Of a DNA stretch of 64,000 nucleotides, positions 24,200-37,732 are shown piece by piece. The DNA lies in assembly GCF_001949145.1 (NCBI RefSeq), contig NW_019091404.1, forward strand, positions 901,047 through 965,046, given 5' to 3'. The notes under the pieces were generated by a model. That model did not search any database and was not told where the DNA came from. It worked only from the letters and a program-made list of their open reading frames with translations. Origin of the DNA: Acanthaster planci (lineage: Eukaryota > Echinodermata > Asteroidea > Valvatida > Acanthasteridae). A program made the translations under genes and the position numbers. Each line of letters begins with the position of its first letter. Positions within the stretch are counted from its first letter, which is position 1.

Positions 24200-25797
24200 C
24201 ACGTGCCCGCAGGCAGGCAAATTTGGCTTGATTGACGAAGCCGGAGTTAATCGGATTGCCCACGTCAGGCAGGAAAGAGGCGGATTACGGGCAAAGCTAT
24301 CGGCGGGAGGGAAGTAACTTCTTGCCCCGGCGACTAAAGCCGACGCCCCGCTGGGCCTTTCCCGCATGTTGACATTTTGAATTGGGCTCAAACTTTCTGC
24401 GGGACTGATGGAGATTGGGCTTAGTTTCTACAGAAAGTGCAGCACAGTGTAGTGGTGACAAATACGACAACAATCCTGACGTAGCATGTCCTGATTGGCC
24501 GTAGCTTTCATGAACGTTGGAGTTTATCCAATGAAATGTTTATTAAAGCTACGGGATGCCGTATGCGAGTTGATCGCTATGCACGTGGCATCCTTGCTTC
24601 ATGCACAGGCGTTTCAAGCAGGTGGTAACCACAAGTGAAGGGTAGCACGTGACCAACACCCATTCCTTTGGAGGTCGTGACCGTACCCACTCCCCTTTCT
24701 ATTTTATACAAGAAAATGAAGAAAAAGCGTGGTGTTTTTTGCATTCATACCTGTGAAACATCTCCTGAGATTTTAAAACCCGGACTCCGGAATTTTTAGT
24801 GTTGTTTAGTCCCTTCACAACTGCTGCGAAAAACTGTCCAACTTTAAGAAAGGTTTCGGAACCGACAAAGAAATCTCCTAAACATTTCAATACCCCAAAT
24901 TAAAAAGATGTTTAGAAATTGTCAAATAAAAATGAAATAAGCCTAAACGTGTACTAAAGTTGAACTCTGGCCCTAAAAAAGTCTTGCGGTGCACGTGTAG
25001 ACACCTCCTTCTTGTCCGACATTTGTTATTCTTTGAGTGACTGTGAGTTGAACATGCCTTAAATACGACGGTTGCCACAAAACGTTCCGATCACAGAAGG
25101 GGTAATAGTTTACTCTGAACCGTGTACAACAGCATCCGAGGCCTTTTACGCCACGCCCAACCACTTGGTCAGCCGAGCTCGCTGGGCGGCTGCAGGTTGT
25201 AGGTACTCTCCGCGCTCCCTTCCTCAACTTAAAGGAACAGTCGTCGAGTAAGAAGTGATCCCGATCTTCTTCTCGTTCATTTATGCACTATATGATACCA
25301 TAACCAAAGCACAGGCCACCGAACCAACTTCCTTTACCTCACAGAAAGAAATTTTGTTCAGCATACTGCCGCAAAGCCGGGTGGCTGACCACCGACACTT
25401 GTCAGAATTAGACCGGGCCATTTCGATCTTGATTCGTCCACGCACGCATACCTTCACAAATCCCGGAACAAAAAATTTCCACTCCACAAGGCTTTCCATC
25501 AAGGATAAAAAAAGGAGAAGCAAATTGATTCCGAAATCCACTGGGGAGCCAATAATCCCTCGCGCTCTAACTTTCCCCTTTTCACCATTGAAAATTAGTT
25601 CCCCTTCACTCAATGAAAAAAAATCCCCGCTTGGCCTCTCATAATTACCCGGTAACTTTTAACCGTTGCCCGCAAATCACGGACATCTTTAGTCAGCGGA
25701 TTCGTGTCTTGGGCTGATTGGCTCCGGTGAGGTATTTATGTTTTGGGCTGCGATTTTCCCCCTACGTCTTTCAAAGATAAATCTCTTTCACCACGTG
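24200..25797. promoter_or_regulatory. Cluster of five CACGTG E-boxes
   Basis: Exact CACGTG occurs at 24200, 24582, 24646, 24992 and 25792 in a gene-free stretch, against roughly one per 4 kb expected by chance. The surrounding sequence at 24160-24360 is unusually GC- and CpG-rich. It could be a bHLH-bound enhancer or an unmapped promoter. No transcript start is evident. Confidence 0.35.
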
Positions 25798-25899
25798 AAG
25801 ATCTGTCTTTGTACCCATAATGCCAAGGGGAAGTGACGTTCGATTGGGCTTGGTATCTAAGTGGCCTCACGGAATTCATTTGAAATGAGTGGCAGATCA

Positions 25900-28800
25900 A
25901 AATCTGGCGGCGTCATTGCTGTTAAAGTTGCGACATGAGTGTCTCAATTGTTGGACCCAAAATGGTGGATTGTGCGTCACTGTACATGTACGTGGACAAT
26001 CAGCACCGAATTGCTGCATGTTGCACTGTACACATAATGAAAAGCCATTTTGTTTCCAAAGTCTGAAGTTGGCCCAATATTCCCTCCGTACACAGCCCTG
26101 ATCAGAGCGGGTGTGGGTGTGTAAATGTTATTGAGTGGTAAACTCACAGTAGGAATCTTGGTTGTTTCAAGAGATGCCTTCCAGTACGCCGCCAGCTGCC
26201 TCGAGCACCGTGCCATACCGATATCCGCGAGGTCACAGATGGGCCTGCTCACCTCACGTCCGACGAACCGCACCGGCTGGTGATCACTGGTGACGGTTGT
26301 TCCCTGTGGCAACACATAAGAGATAATTACGTTATATTTGGCGCATTTCAAATAAACTTAAGGTCAGGTGCATCGGAATTCGAATACTGGCGTGGCCACT
26401 TAAGTAAATGCCTCCCCAGAGGTGCGGGTCATTAAAGGGGATTTTTTTCCTGCGAGAGCATGTAAAATTGCACTCAATATCTTGAGCCACCTTTTTGCGT
26501 GGGATCCGTGCGAGAGGTATCATAGATAAATGAAGTCCATCATAATTCAAAGTTTATCTTATTTGCTTGAGCACAGCCTCGGGAAGTGTGAGGATGTAAC
26601 GTGAGATGAAGCTGCGATATTGTTTCCCAGGATTACCGTCACCAGTCGTAGTCCCCCCCCCCGTTTTAACAGAAATGATCGAAGCTGTCATTGTTTCAAG
26701 CAAGGAGATGGCCTCTCGCCCCAAACCATGTAGCCTAGATCATGGAGGAAGGAATCCTCCATGACTAGATTACCGAAGGAGATCTTTGATTGGCCCGGTC
26801 GACAGCAAGGACATTCTTGGTGACCGACGGATTAAGGCTTAATTACACCGCCGGCTCAGTAAGCCGCCGACCTGGCGATGATCGATGATGGTGCGAAAAT
26901 CCCTCAGTTTCTTTGACCGACTGGACAAAAAAGATGGGTGAATTGATTGAACGAGACTCGACGATGAACGAAGGAAATCACCGGCTTTATCAGATTTTAA
27001 AGCGGCGCCGAGTTAAAATATGGACACGTTCCAGTCTTGAGTCATTCCGTGAGTCCGCTTCCAAAACGTCGATCTCGGCTTCGCTGGGGAATGTCAGCCA
27101 AAAGAAAGAAATTCCACATTTGACCCCACGTCAAATGATTCGATGTTCCTGTGGAGCAGAATATGGGTCGAGTCCTGGCCTGCGAAATCGGGGGCCTTAA
27201 AGCAGACAACTTGAACTCGAATCCCAATCGAGGATAAGGTCAAAGTTGTAACCCTCGACCCTACACGTCACAATGATATGGTTGCAAACCCTCTCACCTC
27301 CTCATTCGCCCCAGTGGCGATTTTTCTTTTTCTGTTTGCGAGGAAAATAAAATTTCATGTAGGCTTACTGACAGCGACTGCTAGCCTTCGGTCACTCTGC
27401 CACATTTACATCATTTCCGTAGGGTTTGAAAATAATTCAAACCAGAGAGGACGAATCCCCCCCCTCAGACCTCAATAACAATATTAAACAGATGGGTATG
27501 AATCGAAACGTGACTGCCGATTGAAGGCCTGAAAAGAAGTCGGTCATTGAACCGGGTCGCCCCAACATGACGTGTAAAGGGGCTTGTTTATGGTACCATG
27601 GAGCCCAAAATGATGTATTGCCCGGCCACCAACCGGGTCGTCTGCCCCGAATGAATCAAAAGTGATTGATTTCGAACAAGCAAAACGGGGGTAAGTGCCG
27701 CCCGTGTGCCGCGCTGGCAAAAAAACGTGAAAATTTTGATTAATGATACAGTGTGTCATGGTCTGCGGATTTCGGGGTCAACATGGGTATTTTTCCTCTG
27801 GACTTTCGTACAATGTCACATCCCCACGAAGTACAGTTATTATGACAAGCCACGCATTGGAAAAGTACTTTTGATATGTTTTTCTCTTGTACACGTGGTT
27901 AAAAAACGTCAGAAACGGTTAATGTACTTTGAGGGGGTTTCTATGAAGAACACCGAAATATGTTACTTGAAAGTCTGTAACACACATCTTCCAGTGGATA
28001 ATTCCGAAGGAATTGGTGAATGGTTTTCCCGTGTTTTCCATATAAACTTTCGTTAATGTCTTGGTTAGTTAATGGACTTTTGCCGCTTAAAATACCTAAC
28101 GCTGTCTACAGGTCTTTATAGTAGGAAAAAATGTATCAAATGCATCATTCTTACAAACGCATTGGTTATAAAAACAAGCAAAAATTGTCCTTCTTTTGTT
28201 GACTCCATATCTAACTAGTGTGGTTTTTTTTGGTCAGAATTCGAAAGCATGGAAATAATTGTCTCCTATCGTTGAATCGAAGACATTGTCACGAAACATC
28301 TCATCTATTTTAAGTGTTAAATACCAGAGGAAGCAACAGAGTCATGGGTAGGGGCCTACAGATAGATGGAGGGATGGAGTGCTTTGGTCTGTTGGTTTGT
28401 TCTAAAATGTTTCGTATTTTCTTGTTATCGTGAACCGGAACACGGAAAAACAGAGGGAGCAACGCAGATTTTAAGGGGAGAGAAAGCACGAAATTCGAGC
28501 AAACCACACGCAGGAGGGCACAAGGACCTTAGACTCGCGACGGACCAACACTCAGGCTCAATCTCTAGAGTTTCTACGTCTTTCTTTCTCACCGTTCCAC
28601 ACCCGGATCTCGTTGGTGTGCCCGGATCTCGTCGGTTCATTTTAACCCCTTATCATCCACAGTAGTCCGATTAAGCTTTGGGGAGGAAGTCCTTGCGGTA
28701 GAATCATCTTTTCTCTCCGATGTCAACTACCCTCCCCAAAATCCGCCCAGGACGCCTCTCGTAACAATTTAGACGCGCTCCGCTGGCCAAACTGAAGTTG

Positions 28801-30400
28801 TAGAATCTCGTAAACCCTGGATTCAGCAAAGAAAGAACCCCTCACTATTTTTATCAAGCACGCGGTCTTTTGTGACCAGATTTTGAAACAAAGTGTAGCT
28901 GAAATCAGATTTGCTGATAAAGCACTATATTACCTGAAAGTGCAGGGATTATCTTCATTGGGAACATCATTTTGAGCCTGCTATTATGAAGCTCTTTTGT
29001 TCCCGGCAGTCGTGCGCATTGGATTTGCAGAAATAAGATAGAGGGCTTCTCAAATCCAAACTTTTGTTGTGGATGTAATTTAATATCAACGAGATTTGAC
29101 AATCGGGCCTACCCTCTGGGCCGAGTCATTATTGCTAACTAATAGGTGATGTAACCCATTTGTTCCCAGTTCATTTCGCGGAATCTGGAATCAACTTCAG
29201 TGGCTGCCTTAGGTTAAATTAGCATAGCGCATCCCTCCAATACTTGGCCAGTTTTCAAAGCGGCGTACCAAGTGACGATGAGACTGAATTCGTTACTAAG
29301 CTGTCGCTGTGACCTAAATGGAGAAATTACAAACTTGGTCCCCCTTGAGAGAAAGGGTGGTACCTCTCGTATCCAAAAGAGAGCAGGAAGCGCTCTCGAA
29401 GAAGGTGGGTGTTTATCGGAGGATATTAGCCTAGATCGGGAAATCAAATAAGGCATTGTTCTGAAAGTACAACCGTTGTGATAGTGGGGTACATTAACCC
29501 CAAAGCCCCTTTCATATCGCCGGATTTGGTTCTGGATTTGCATCATCCGCAGAGACGTCCGATTACGCCGTTTCATTTCCACTCTTGAGGTGGATCAACA
29601 CCGCCTTTGTGCCCGGTCCAATGTCTCCTCAACACCCTCCCAAGACACGCGTCTTAAACGCGCCCGACTAGCCAAACCGAGGGTCAGGAAGGTCCAACTA
29701 GGGTAAACAGCTCTGAGTAAATTATCCATTCCTTTGCCCCGTCTCCTTTTGTACCAAAAAGAGAATTAACACTCTTAAAATACGGGACTAAATTGTAAAA
29801 GATTTGATTAAGTCTTATTAAGGCGAGAGCTAGGGAATAAGCTTTGGTTGGGGAGTTCGATCAAAGCTTAAGCCGAGAGATAGCGCCAAAGCTCCCGCTG
29901 TTTGTCCGAGTATAGTTAGATCAGGCCGTCGAAAGGAACAAGTCGGTGGCATTTCACCTCTCATGAAAACGAAAAAGCCGATGTTGACAAGTTCCTTAAA
30001 ATTAAGTCGATAGCGGATTGCACTAAACCATTGGTCACTCGTCATATGGGATGACTTGAACATTTCCGTGGGCGAAAAAAATCCAATCCTCAAAGACTAA
30101 AACAGTCCAAAGCATTTCTGCCCACCGAAAACTTTTTCGAAATAATCGGAGATGGCATGAGCAATCAGTGAAGCTTCAGCACTAAATTTCGTGTACCTAA
30201 TTTTCGTCTGCGTCAAGTTACCGGCAAGGCACACTTTGAAAATAGAAATCGCTTTTCGTAGACAAAAAATCGTCCAATTTTGTGCGACTGGGATATTAGA
30301 GAAGGGATTTCTATAGCGATTACAGTAAATTATGCAGCGGTACAAAACAACGGCCAAGAATCATTTTGCATGGCACTTTGGAAGAAATTATCGCAAGACG
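25900..30400. other. Gene-free intergenic DNA between DCX-EMAP and Hes
   Basis: I see no open frame resembling a known protein, no tRNA and no clear repeat family. The only structures noted are a short poly-C run near 26646, a 10-bp hairpin at 26740-26764 and an AAGCTTTG/CAAAGCTT inverted pair near 29838-29869. Confidence 0.6.
26740..26764. repeat. 10-bp hairpin with 5-base loop
   Basis: TCATGGAGGA and TCCTCCATGA are exact inverted copies separated by AGGAA. It is not followed by a T run and no function is visible. Confidence 0.6.
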
Positions 30401-30442
30401 GACCAAGCGAGTGGCTTCTGAGTGGATCAAACACCTGCCCAG

Positions 30443-30460
30443 CGTGGGAAACCTCCCACG
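30443..30460 (+). promoter_or_regulatory. Su(H)/RBPJ consensus site, with inverted partner
   Basis: Exact CGTGGGAA at 30443-30450 is followed two bases later by CTCCCACG, an inverted near-copy. It is the most distal member of the octamer series leading to Hes. The two-base spacing is too tight for the classical paired site. Confidence 0.4.
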
Positions 30461-31434
30461 AAAACGCTTGCTTTACTTAAATACACATCAGCGAAAGAAA
30501 AGACACGGACAGCCAAGACCGTTATTCCATCGATTTCAGATCTTCCCCTTAATCTACGTTATTCTGCCCCATTGGCAGTTCATTGCCTCTGAAGGATGTT
30601 ATAAAAATGGTCGATAGTTTGAATCGATCCGCAATATTGAACTATAACGGATTGTTTATAACCTGTGCGACATCTTTATCAGCGGGAAGCAATGACTGGC
30701 TCCAAGGGTACATTTTCACATACTTTGCTCGCCCATATAGCAGCACTGTCTTCTTTTCTAACTTACTGGACTCCATTTCACCTTAATGTTGTACATGTTT
30801 TTGATTAAACATTATAAGCCTAATTATTTGATTTGGCGGCTTACATAGGTGTATTAAACGGAAGTGGACAAAACACGACTCGCCACTCTTAAGCTCGAAT
30901 GAAAGTATCAAAATGTTAAAGTTTAGCTGTCAGTCCAGCAAAACGTTCTTCCGGATATTTTTGACCAAAGAGAGTTTTCGATGACCTTACTGTTGTGGCA
31001 TTTTTTGGCGACTGGTTTTGTGATGATATTTCGCATGGTAAGAAATGGTCAAGATGCAGTGACTAAATTGTTAAATTTCCTTGGGATTCCAGAAAAATGC
31101 TAATAAAATTACAATACACCGTATTGCCTTGACTATTCATTCTGAAAAAACTCTAACTAGAATTTTTTTATCATTCTGGGAGTCTTGATCCCTACTACAA
31201 CCTTTTTCATCGTTGCCTTTTTGGTCCTAATAAATAAACAAGAAATATTTCCACAAATAAAGTATTAAGAACCGAAAGGGACTTATTACTTTAAAATGAT
31301 GTCAGTTCTTGAAATCCCCTGCTGATTCATAAAAAAAACGCCCTCATCCAGGTGCGATTTCTTCATTTTTCATTATCCTTTTTTCCCAGAGGGTGTCATT
31401 AATCAAAAAGGCGCCACGTACTATGTGACATAGC

Positions 31435-31442
31435 CGTGGGAA
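31435..31442 (+). promoter_or_regulatory. Su(H)/RBPJ consensus octamer
   Basis: Exact CGTGGGAA, 8.6 kb upstream of the Hes start codon. Confidence 0.4.
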
Positions 31443-31899
31443 AGGGGAGCATAACGGATTTCCGTATCCCGGGGGCGGGAACACCAGGGAAAAACTGCAC
31501 AAGTGATGCAATCGGTCACCCGGCCGGTCGAGCGAGACCGCGCACGGTGACAAGGCGGTTACAACCCGGCAGCCCGAGCACGTGTCGTCTCCTGGCTTGA
31601 TGGCATGCGTTGGGAGAACAACCCCTTGTCTCTTTTAGCCTCGAATTCGTCTCCATGTGTACCCATCCATAAATGCCTTTGACAGAGTGGGGCTAGAAAG
31701 CAACTGCAGGGCGAAAAAGTTGAGAACAATGACACCTGACATCGCGCCCGATTATTGTCAACCCGAAACCTTAGTAGCGGAGCTCAGCAGAATCCATACA
31801 CACGTACTTGGGGCTTTTATGCCCCCAGATCTACCTGTAGGCAAGATGACTGTTTCCCTATTGAAACGAGAACAATCGTGCTTGAGAGTGGAAGAGCTG

Positions 31900-31907
31900 T
31901 TCCCACG
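31900..31907 (-). promoter_or_regulatory. Su(H)/RBPJ consensus octamer
   Basis: Exact TTCCCACG (CGTGGGAA on the minus strand), 458 bases from the 31435 site and in the opposite orientation. Confidence 0.4.
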
Positions 31908-34525
31908 CTCCGGAACAAAGGCGCTGGAATGTGCATCTTCATGCTTCGTTGGCGGCGCCTTCCCCACAAGTAAGAGAAGTACTGGAAAGAGGAAACTGCG
32001 TGACAAAATTTCCTCCTCTCTGTGTGGAGTCACAATGTGTGCCGACGCGGGGTCTTGGGAGAACCTGGTTGCTGTGCTATTCTTTCTGTTCCTGTCAAAA
32101 TGCCGGCATCTCCGCCAGGTTGTAAAAACACAAACGTCACTGGCGTTTCAGATTTTCCTTTACGATGGGGTATCTTTTGTAAAGTCACAGTTGCGCGCCC
32201 TGTCGGCAAGTTGTAAAACGCCAGTTTGATTGGTTCTGTAGCGTCGTGCGTGCCATAAGACATCATGAAATGAAAAACCCTTTATTTTGCAAGACGTTTT
32301 ACAACTTTTATTAGACAATGTTGAATAAAAAGAAAGATACCGCGTCTTCGACACTTCCTTTTCGGGTTCAAAGAATTTCCTACATACGTTTAATGGGGAC
32401 AGGAAATCGAATGACCAAATCGACGCCTTTTGCTAATTCTTGAGTCTAGCAGATTTCCGCTGCCATTAAAATTATATGCCGCCAAAATACAACACTTGTT
32501 AATTAAGGGACAATAACAGATGTGCTTTTTAGCCCCACATATAGCAGTGCCTGCACCATTTACTAAATGCTCAGCTGTTCATAGAATCGAAGTCGTTATT
32601 ATGAAGCTGTACGCTCATCTCGACGGTGACGTGTTGGTTCTTCTTCTTGTGTTACGGTTCGCAGTAATGAGCTGCAACGTAACATTTCACAGTGTGCAGA
32701 ACTATGACATACCATTGGAAACGCCAGTTAAAAGTGCGCACTGGCCGTGAAGGATCAAATTTGATGATTCGTGTATTTTCAGGTCGACCTGTACGCGCGT
32801 GCGTGACGTGCCTGTTCAACCAACAAAGGTGTTCACGACCTATCAAAATGCAAGCTTGAGTCAAGTTAGAGAACGCATGCGCGAGTGTGGTTCCAATGGA
32901 GTGCGTGTAATGGCATCTCCTGAGACTGGTCTGGTGCCCAGAAAAGCAATAAAGGTGACCGGCATTTGCGAGTGTCGGCCACGAGAGGGCACTGTCACAT
33001 TTTTCTTCCATTCATATTCGCCTCTTGTCAAAACTGGTTTAGACAAAATAGAACCCATAACTTAAAAAGTGCATAACTGCTCTGAAAATCAAAGTCAGAG
33101 GTTTTCCATTGTGTATCGCAACAGATTCTCTTAGCATCGCACCACTTATCACTGCTCGGAATAGATGTTTACGAGCGGGATTTGGGGGGAGGTGCGAGCC
33201 GTTTTTCTTGGCGCGTGTCCCCCGTCCCTTCACCCGTGCAAATTGTGCCTCGTCCGACTGGGCGGACTCTGAGCCCGCGTCAATCGGTCGGCTGAGCAGT
33301 CTAAATCGCTATCAACACATTCTCTCGGGTGCACTTGACAGGAGAGGGGCCAACTTTTTCAAAGCGAAATTCTTCTCACGCACGGGATTACGATCGGTAA
33401 ACAACTTAACTCTTTACACCTTTTTATATTTTCAGCCCATTCAAACCAGGTGATTTTTTTTCCGTACTTAGGATTTCAAGATTGGAGGAATTTTCAAAAA
33501 GTTTGTCAGTTTTTTTCTTTCTGTCATGGCAACGAAACAACAAAAAACATCAAGTCACCTCAGGCAGTTAATCAAAAACCTGGCAAACAGACGATTGTTT
33601 TCGGTTCAGAAATCTGGGATTTTGATGGGCATGTTCAGTAGACCTTAAAGACAGGAGCTCCCGCGTGTGCTGTGAAATAAATAAGTATAAAAAGACAACA
33701 ATAAAATGTAAAATAAAATGGTGGTTCGTGCAAAAGTGCTTAGGGAAGCGTCGCTTATAAATCCCTTCCATTTCCCTTGCTTATTTTGTTTACTGTAGAT
33801 TTCTGGGGATACTTTACTCAGAGGAAATGGAAAAAAAAATTCCACAACACCAAAAAGCAATTTCATAGGGTTATCCCTTCTTTTGATAGGAGACGATTTG
33901 TTAATCCACCTTTGCAATCATCTTCCTTGAAGCACAAACTACATTGAAGTTTTCAAGGTTTCCGTTGCGATTTGGCGCCCACGTCAAAATGCAGTCTAAT
34001 GAATTCCACTCAGCCCATCAGCCGCTGGGGGGAAAAACGATTTTTCCTCATCCCGTTTCCAACCCTGAAATGGTCCCCGAGAAAGACGAGGTCGAGTCCC
34101 CGTTGGGCACTCGATGGGGAAAGAGGTTACCCAGTTCCACGTCTGTCCTGTTCCAGAAAGATAACCTCGCCCCAGACACGCGAACCCTCAAGTAGGTGGC
34201 ATTACCTTGCTCCGGGCACCCAAGCAACTCTAAAAAAAATACTTTTAAAAGAAAACCCAATTCGTCTTTTTACAAGAGCCTCCACAAACACAAGAAGGTC
34301 CAAGAAAATAGTTGTCTTTCTTCTCCTTGATGCAATGGACCTGTTTACTTCTCGGATGGCACCGCACTCGCACGGAAGCTTCAGGCCACCGATTCCGATC
34401 GGGCGAGCAAACAATAATCCGCACTAAACCCCCACAAGAACCCCCGTGGTTGGGAATCAAGGCCCCAATAACAATGCGTAGGGTTACAATTAATTCAGGG
34501 GATGTTACCTGCCTCACGACTCGAG

Positions 34526-34533
34526 CGTGGGAA
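34526..34533 (+). promoter_or_regulatory. Su(H)/RBPJ consensus octamer
   Basis: Exact CGTGGGAA within a GC-rich stretch (GAGCGTGGGAACCGGACC). Confidence 0.4.
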
Positions 34534-35093
34534 CCGGACCCGCGGACAATGCCGGTTGGAAGGGGAACAAAGGAGAAAGGGGAGCTTTTCACGGGAGAGA
34601 TCAAACCGCATGCCTTCACAGTCCTTGTGGAGGCCCCGCGCTGTTAAACAATGGGCGCGAGGACGAGAAACACTCACAAATCAGTGACCGGCTTCTTGTC
34701 GTTCGACGACTGTCGAGTAACGCACGTCCTTAACAGGATCTCTGAGGCACTATGCCAAAAAGTTCTTTTGAGACTTCAAGTGCTTTGCCAGTGTTGTTCA
34801 ATGATCCCGTGAGCCGACTTTCCGTACGAATTGTTCAGAGCAAGAATACGCGGTACAAATGCAGGCGTCAATTTGACAAACCGTCATGCGACGTGCGTTG
34901 AGAGGGAACAATACTTGCTCTACCAAAGATGAGCATGACAAACAAACGGTCTGCCACACTCCAAACCATATCGACACACCCGACTTCCCAACAAAGGTAT
35001 AAGAAAATTCCTCCATTTAGTTCAAAACTATTAATACTCAAGGCCTCATTTTAGCATTGCAATCATTTTGCCAAGGTCTAGATGAAATTTGAG

Positions 35094-35245
35094 GGTCGGG
35101 TCACCCTTTCGAACTCCGGTTCGAGTCCCGCCCATGTCGGCGTGTGAATTTGGTTGTCGTGTTACTCCTTGTCCCTCGGGAATTCACCCACTGTGTGGGA
35201 TGCCTCTCATGTTACAATTAATGATGATAAAAAATGGTAACGATC
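35094..35245 (+). mobile_element. SINE fragment with box B only
   Basis: GGTTCGAGTCC at 35118-35128 is a canonical box B in a tRNA-like T-arm context (CTCCGGTTCGAGTCCCGCC). It is followed by a non-tRNA body ending near an AATGATGATAAAAAATGG tail. No convincing box A precedes it, so it is probably a 5'-truncated or diverged copy. Confidence 0.5.
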
Positions 35246-36480
35246 ACAGGAGGAGCTCGCTCGAGAGCAGCAGAGGGCGCTGTGCGACCGCACGCGAGAT
35301 CTCTGGTGCGCTGAATACCGGTGAGCGACTTATTTTTTGTCTGAAACATCATGCATTATGTACACAGTCATGGCGTGTCAGTTGCTGGCGATATTGGCGT
35401 ACACCTGCCATTTTTCCCGTAATTTCGCTTTGCCACAGTTAAAAAAGAGGTCACTGGGCCCAAGATACTTGACAGATTTATTGCTGATATTCAACAGCAA
35501 GAGGAATGCCACCTGAAGTTAAGATCACCACCTGTAAAATCCTCAAGTTGGAGACTTGTTCTACAGTTACACCACGGTGGTATGCGATTTGAAATGGCAT
35601 ATACGTAGTATCCGATTCCTTCTTGCAGTTTTTCCTTGCACTAAGTTCTTGTTCCAAACCGGAGAAACTAGCGACACTGAGTAAATTCTAAATAAGAAAT
35701 ACACCGGTTGTAAATTTCAGCGTTATGTTCTGTTTCTGTCTTTTATTTTCAAAAAGCGACAAGATTTAATTTATTCTTGAGTTCTTATTGTACATTATTT
35801 TCATGAAATAAAATAAAGTACAATTTTTTTCTTTTGGGGAGAGGGATGGAACGTCGCAAGGTTTATTTTGTTTAAAGAAAAAGAGTAAAACAAGTGTTTG
35901 AATTCGGTGGTCTGAATTAATTTCGTCTTTTCTGAAAATACATGTATAAAGAAAAATAGAGTGTTTGTCAAGTGGTGGAGAAATAGCGCGGACTTATGCC
36001 AAATGCTTAAAATTCCGTTACGCTTTCGACAACAAAGTCCTCTTGTCGAAACGGTGCCGCTGAGGCCTTGGACACCACGCGCCGCGCGTGGCCAAAGTCT
36101 GGGTTCCAGGTATACGTATGTATGAGGTATTGCAGGTGTTGTTTATTAATGAGGTGAAACTGAACCAATGAGAGCTAACTTCTCCGAGGCTCGCGCAAGC
36201 GCAGATAACGAAAAAAAATTCCATGGTGTTTTTTCTTCCTGCAAAGCCTCAGTGCGTTGCGATGCTCTGCATTTCCTGATGATGCGGCTGCACCCGGGCC
36301 AACCAAACAACGCAGCACGGCGTTGGAAGCGCGTACGTGTACATGTACACCTGGTATCTGCATGACAAAGGAGCCGATTCACGCATGGCTGATCCAGGTG
36401 GTTCGGCCTGAATGTGGAACTGAAGGGCAGTCACGACAGGTGCAGACAGCCGTAATCTGAACCAAACAAGCCGGGCACAC

Positions 36481-36488
36481 CGTGGGAA
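36481..36488 (+). promoter_or_regulatory. Su(H)/RBPJ consensus octamer
   Basis: Exact CGTGGGAA, 3.6 kb upstream of the Hes start codon. Confidence 0.4.
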
Positions 36489-37371
36489 CCTACCTTCGCT
36501 CAGCTTTCCGCGGCCAGTCATCTCATTAAATACACAAACTTTTTTCCCTCTCTTTTTGTCAAGTTCTGGGTACACAAAAGCTAATCTCTTGGCGATCACA
36601 ATCGAAACCCTCCCTCATTCTTTTCAAAGCAGGTATCGTATCTTTTAAATTAAAAAAAAAATTCTTCTACGGCTAGCTCCAGCCCCTGCAATTTCTGAAA
36701 AGCCGAAAACGTTGCCTGAAATATTAATCGCGATTTAACTTGTTACCTAAAAGTTGTGAAGGAAAACTATGTGTGAGGAAGTTTGTAAACATTTAAATGC
36801 AATCTTGCAATAATTTTGCCAGTGCAGGCATTACTATCCCAGTTATTCCCACCCGAATCCCCGTATGTTCCATTTCCACACTGAATTGAGAAAGTTCTAG
36901 TCATTATAAGGCATTGTTAAATACCAAACTTTCTGTCCTCATGAAGTTCTTAATCGTTACGTCATCCATTCCGACTGTGTATTCAAAATTCAGCTTAACA
37001 ACCAACAAAATTGAAAAAGGAAAGAAAAACAGCCAACGAAACAAGAAGAAAATATCGCCGCACCTTCAATAAACCTGAACGAAATCTTTGTATGCGTTTA
37101 CGGGTGTCATGAAGAGGCCACATGTAGTGTCAGGTTTTTGACAAAATAAGTAAATATAACCAATCTCTTTCGAAAATGAGTAATTTCTAAAAAAAAAAAA
37201 AAAAAGAAGATGCTTATGAGAGGTTAAATGTTTTTAGAATGATGTCATTCTTGTCGAAGCTGTGTTTACTGTCAGAGTGCAACCACAAGCACGCCTGACG
37301 AAGCCCCACTTCTTCGGGTCCAACACCGCGGAACTTCAGCGGCGCTGCACGGTCTGGACCGATCCTCACAG

Positions 37372-37379
37372 CGTGGGAA
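37372..37379 (+). promoter_or_regulatory. Su(H)/RBPJ consensus octamer
   Basis: Exact CGTGGGAA. It is the first of a local group with the two near-consensus sites at 37700-37732. Confidence 0.45.
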
Positions 37380-37522
37380 AAATGTCAGAAACGAAAGAGA
37401 AACTCCCACGGTGAAAAGGGGACAAAAAGTAATAAAGAGCCAAAAGCGAGGCAAATACACACAAAAACGCTGACTTTTCTTTGATCGCGTCCCGTCAAAA
37501 AGAAAGGTTGCACGTGTATTTT

Positions 37523-37543
37523 TTCTCTCTCTCTCTCTCTCTC
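37523..37543. repeat. (CT)n microsatellite
   Basis: About ten uninterrupted CT dinucleotides, lying between Su(H)-like sites upstream of Hes. CT/GA tracts can bind GAGA-type factors, but that role is only a guess here. Confidence 0.85.
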
Positions 37544-37699
37544 ACTCGCTTTCGCTCCTGGTGTAAAAGAAAAGTTCACCGGGGGATTTTTGTGTGCGTG
37601 TGCATTGTTGGAATTATGACAAAAGGTTTTAACACTTGAACCAGAGTGGGTATTGTTGTTAATTTCGTCCCGGGATGCGGAGCAGCATACCTTTAATAG

Positions 37700-37732
37700 C
37701 GTGGGATATCTACCTGTGCTGCTTTTCCCACA
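37700..37732. promoter_or_regulatory. Pair of near-consensus Su(H) sites
   Basis: CGTGGGAT at 37700-37707 on the plus strand and TTCCCACA (TGTGGGAA on the minus strand) at 37725-37732 face each other with 17 bases between them. That is head-to-head spacing close to a paired Su(H) site. Confidence 0.4.

Noticed and set aside
31657-32229. 190-codon plus-strand open frame upstream of Hes
   Set aside because: Its sequence resembles no family I know, other frames are open over the same stretch, and the region contains Su(H)-type sites rather than splice-flanked exons. Chance is the better explanation.
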